Shown here one piece after another: positions 62,855 through 64,000 of a stretch of DNA of 64,000 nucleotides (within the stretch, counting starts at the first letter, position 1; every line of letters starts with the position of its first letter). The notes under the pieces were generated by a model, which ran no database searches, was not told the DNA's origin, and saw only the letters and a program-made list of their open reading frames with translations. The translations under genes and the position numbers were made by a program. Source of the DNA: Pseudopedobacter beijingensis (GTDB taxonomy: Bacteria > Bacteroidota > Bacteroidia > Sphingobacteriales > Sphingobacteriaceae); contig NZ_JBHUDG010000019.1 in NCBI RefSeq assembly GCF_042678145.1, forward strand, positions 1 through 64,000. Direction: 5' to 3'.

Positions 62855-62862
62855 CAACTTTG
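62855..62862 (+). promoter_or_regulatory. -7-like element CAACTTTG of the MFS gene
   Basis: One base from TAnnTTTG. No TTTG at -33, as expected for a promoter that depends on an activator. Confidence 0.4.
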
Positions 62863-62892
62863 CGCTCATAAATAATTTAAAACACATAATTT

Positions 62893-64000
62893 ATGAATGT
62901 AACAGTAGAAAAAGGGCAGGAGCTAAGCTTTTACAAAGCAATAACGCCCATTATCGTGTCCGTTTTTGGGGTGTACCTCACCATCGGGATTGTGCTGGGT
63001 GTGCTTCCCGGTTTTGTACAGCACCAGTTAGGTTTCGACAGTATTATTGTCGGTCTGGTCATTGGGCTGCAATTTATCTCCACCTTGCTGACGCGGGCTT
63101 ATTCCGGTAAAATTACCGATACCAAAGGAGCCAGACAAAGTAAACGTACAGGTGTAATTTTCGCCGTGATGGCCGGCGTAGCCTATATTCTTTCCGTTGT
63201 GCTGAAAGACCATCCGGGAATAGCATTGCCAGTGTTGATGCTGGCGAGAATTCTCCACGGTACAGGAGAAAGTTTTCTGGTAACAGGGGCACTTACCTGG
63301 GGGATCGGTCTGGTAGGATTGCCTAATTCGGGGAAGGTAATGACCTGGAACGGTATTGCCATGTATGCAGGAATTGCCATTGGCGCGCCGCTGAGTATCT
63401 GGCTGAGCAATGGATGGGGCGTTTTTCCCGCTTTTATGCTGATTGTGCTGCTTCCGTTTGTGAGCTGGCTGGCTACCGTAAAATTACCGGGAATTCCGGT
63501 TGATAACACCCACATCCGTACTCCGTTTTACAAAGTGATAGGCGCAGTGTCCGGTCAGGGATTAAGCCTTGCGTTCTCGTCCGTAGCCTTTGGCTGTATC
63601 GCTTCGTTCATCGCTTTGTTCTTCACACAGAAAAACTGGGGCGATGCCTCCGTAGCTTTCATGGTATTTGGTGCCTGTTATGTCCTTACCCGTATTTTCT
63701 TTGCCTCGTATCCCGATCGTTTCGGCGGCTACAGAATTGCGTTTATCTCTTTGCTGATAGAAATTGCAGGGCAGTTGCTCATCTGGACATCGGCTTCAAA
63801 AGCCATGGCGATTGTGGGCTGCGGGCTCACCGGTGTTGGATTTTCGCTTATTTTTCCGGCGTTGGGCGTATTGGCCATTCAGAAAGTAAGCCCGCAAATG
63901 AGAGGAACTGCACTGGGGGCATACGTAGCCTTTGTAGATCTTTCGCTGGGACTGGCTGGTCCGTTGGCAGGATTGGTTGCCGGATGGTTTGATTACCAGG
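62893..64000 (+). CDS. MFS transporter, YhhS-like, cut by the window end
   Basis: An open frame of 369 complete codons that runs off the window; relatives are about 390-405 residues, so little is missing. Eleven or so membrane segments are visible. Family features are VSVFGVYLTIGIVLGVLPGF, the loop RAYSGKITDTKGARQSKRTG, the helix ARILHGTGESFLVTGAL and the late MRGTALGAYVAFVDLSLG. Substrate unknown. The gene follows a Crp/Fnr regulator and has an FNR-like box, so it is probably controlled by that regulator. Confidence 0.88.
   Translation, partial: MNVTVEKGQELSFYKAITPIIVSVFGVYLTIGIVLGVLPGFVQHQLGFDSIIVGLVIGLQFISTLLTRAYSGKITDTKGARQSKRTGVIFAVMAGVAYILSVVLKDHPGIALPVLMLARILHGTGESFLVTGALTWGIGLVGLPNSGKVMTWNGIAMYAGIAIGAPLSIWLSNGWGVFPAFMLIVLLPFVSWLATVKLPGIPVDNTHIRTPFYKVIGAVSGQGLSLAFSSVAFGCIASFIALFFTQKNWGDASVAFMVFGACYVLTRIFFASYPDRFGGYRIAFISLLIEIAGQLLIWTSASKAMAIVGCGLTGVGFSLIFPALGVLAIQKVSPQMRGTALGAYVAFVDLSLGLAGPLAGLVAGWFDYQ

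Noticed and set aside
45160..64000. Complete integrative or conjugative element
   Set aside because: No integrase, relaxase, transposase or tra genes are seen; only the tRNA edge and the cargo suggest an island.

Overview
The window looks like a Bacteroidota chromosome, most likely of the Sphingobacteriaceae (Pedobacter/Sphingobacterium) type. The grounds are Bacteroidota-style promoters (TTTG, about 19 nt, TAnnTTTG), no Shine-Dalgarno sequences, a gliding-associated GldC gene, a PorV-like outer-membrane protein, TonB-receptor and hybrid-kinase families, and the 3' end of a Bacteroidota-like 5S rRNA at base 1. Identities come from reading the proteins by eye; no database search was possible.

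Layout. 1-71: 5S rRNA tail and its terminator, then a gene-poor stretch to about 850. 0.85-7.7 kb: a minus-strand cluster (PorV-like protein, helix-hairpin-helix outer-membrane protein, ComEC, LTA-synthase-like sulfatase). 7.9-24.1 kb: housekeeping genes (alpha/beta hydrolase, folD, lepA, fructosamine kinase, MscS, MATE, fabV, EEP nuclease, hscA, pyrC, DEAD helicase, gldC). 24.1-32.5 kb: a signalling operon of two hybrid histidine kinases around stand-alone CheR and CheB, followed by cardiolipin synthase. 32.5-36.3 kb: a GlxA-type regulator divergent from VOC and AHSA1 genes, one of them broken, plus an SMR exporter. 36.5-44.8 kb: aldo/keto reductase, TonB receptor, YceI lipoprotein, lactonase, L,D-transpeptidase, TPR histidine kinase. 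45.1 kb: tRNA-Lys.

Downstream of the tRNA the content is accessory. An AraC regulator and a Tet-type MFS gene broken by one in-frame TAG still have the low GC of the left part (about one third). From about 47.86 kb GC rises to roughly one half in sampled lines. This right-hand part carries a paralogous AraC regulator, a methyltransferase, GrpB, GNATs (one with an in-frame TAG), two Crp/Fnr regulators, cytidine deaminase, an AhpD-like protein, a CatA chloramphenicol acetyltransferase, a nitrilase-family enzyme, an arsenic module (arsR, DUF6428-like, arsenate reductase, acr3), an extra purA-like gene and an MFS transporter that runs off the end.

The most unusual structure is a family of eight mirrored arrays between transcription units from 54.4 to 62.8 kb. 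Each starts within a few bases of a stop codon, runs through degenerate GAACTATGAA-type words, turns at a conserved TGAAyTTGTTCm centre, and continues as the reverse-complement words (TTCATAGTTC, TTCATCATTC). Each could therefore fold into a very long imperfect hairpin. The two largest arrays flank a small four-helix-bundle (S23/Avd-family) gene. None occurs in the left 47 kb. With the GC change this points to a transferred region or, less excitingly, an assembly join.
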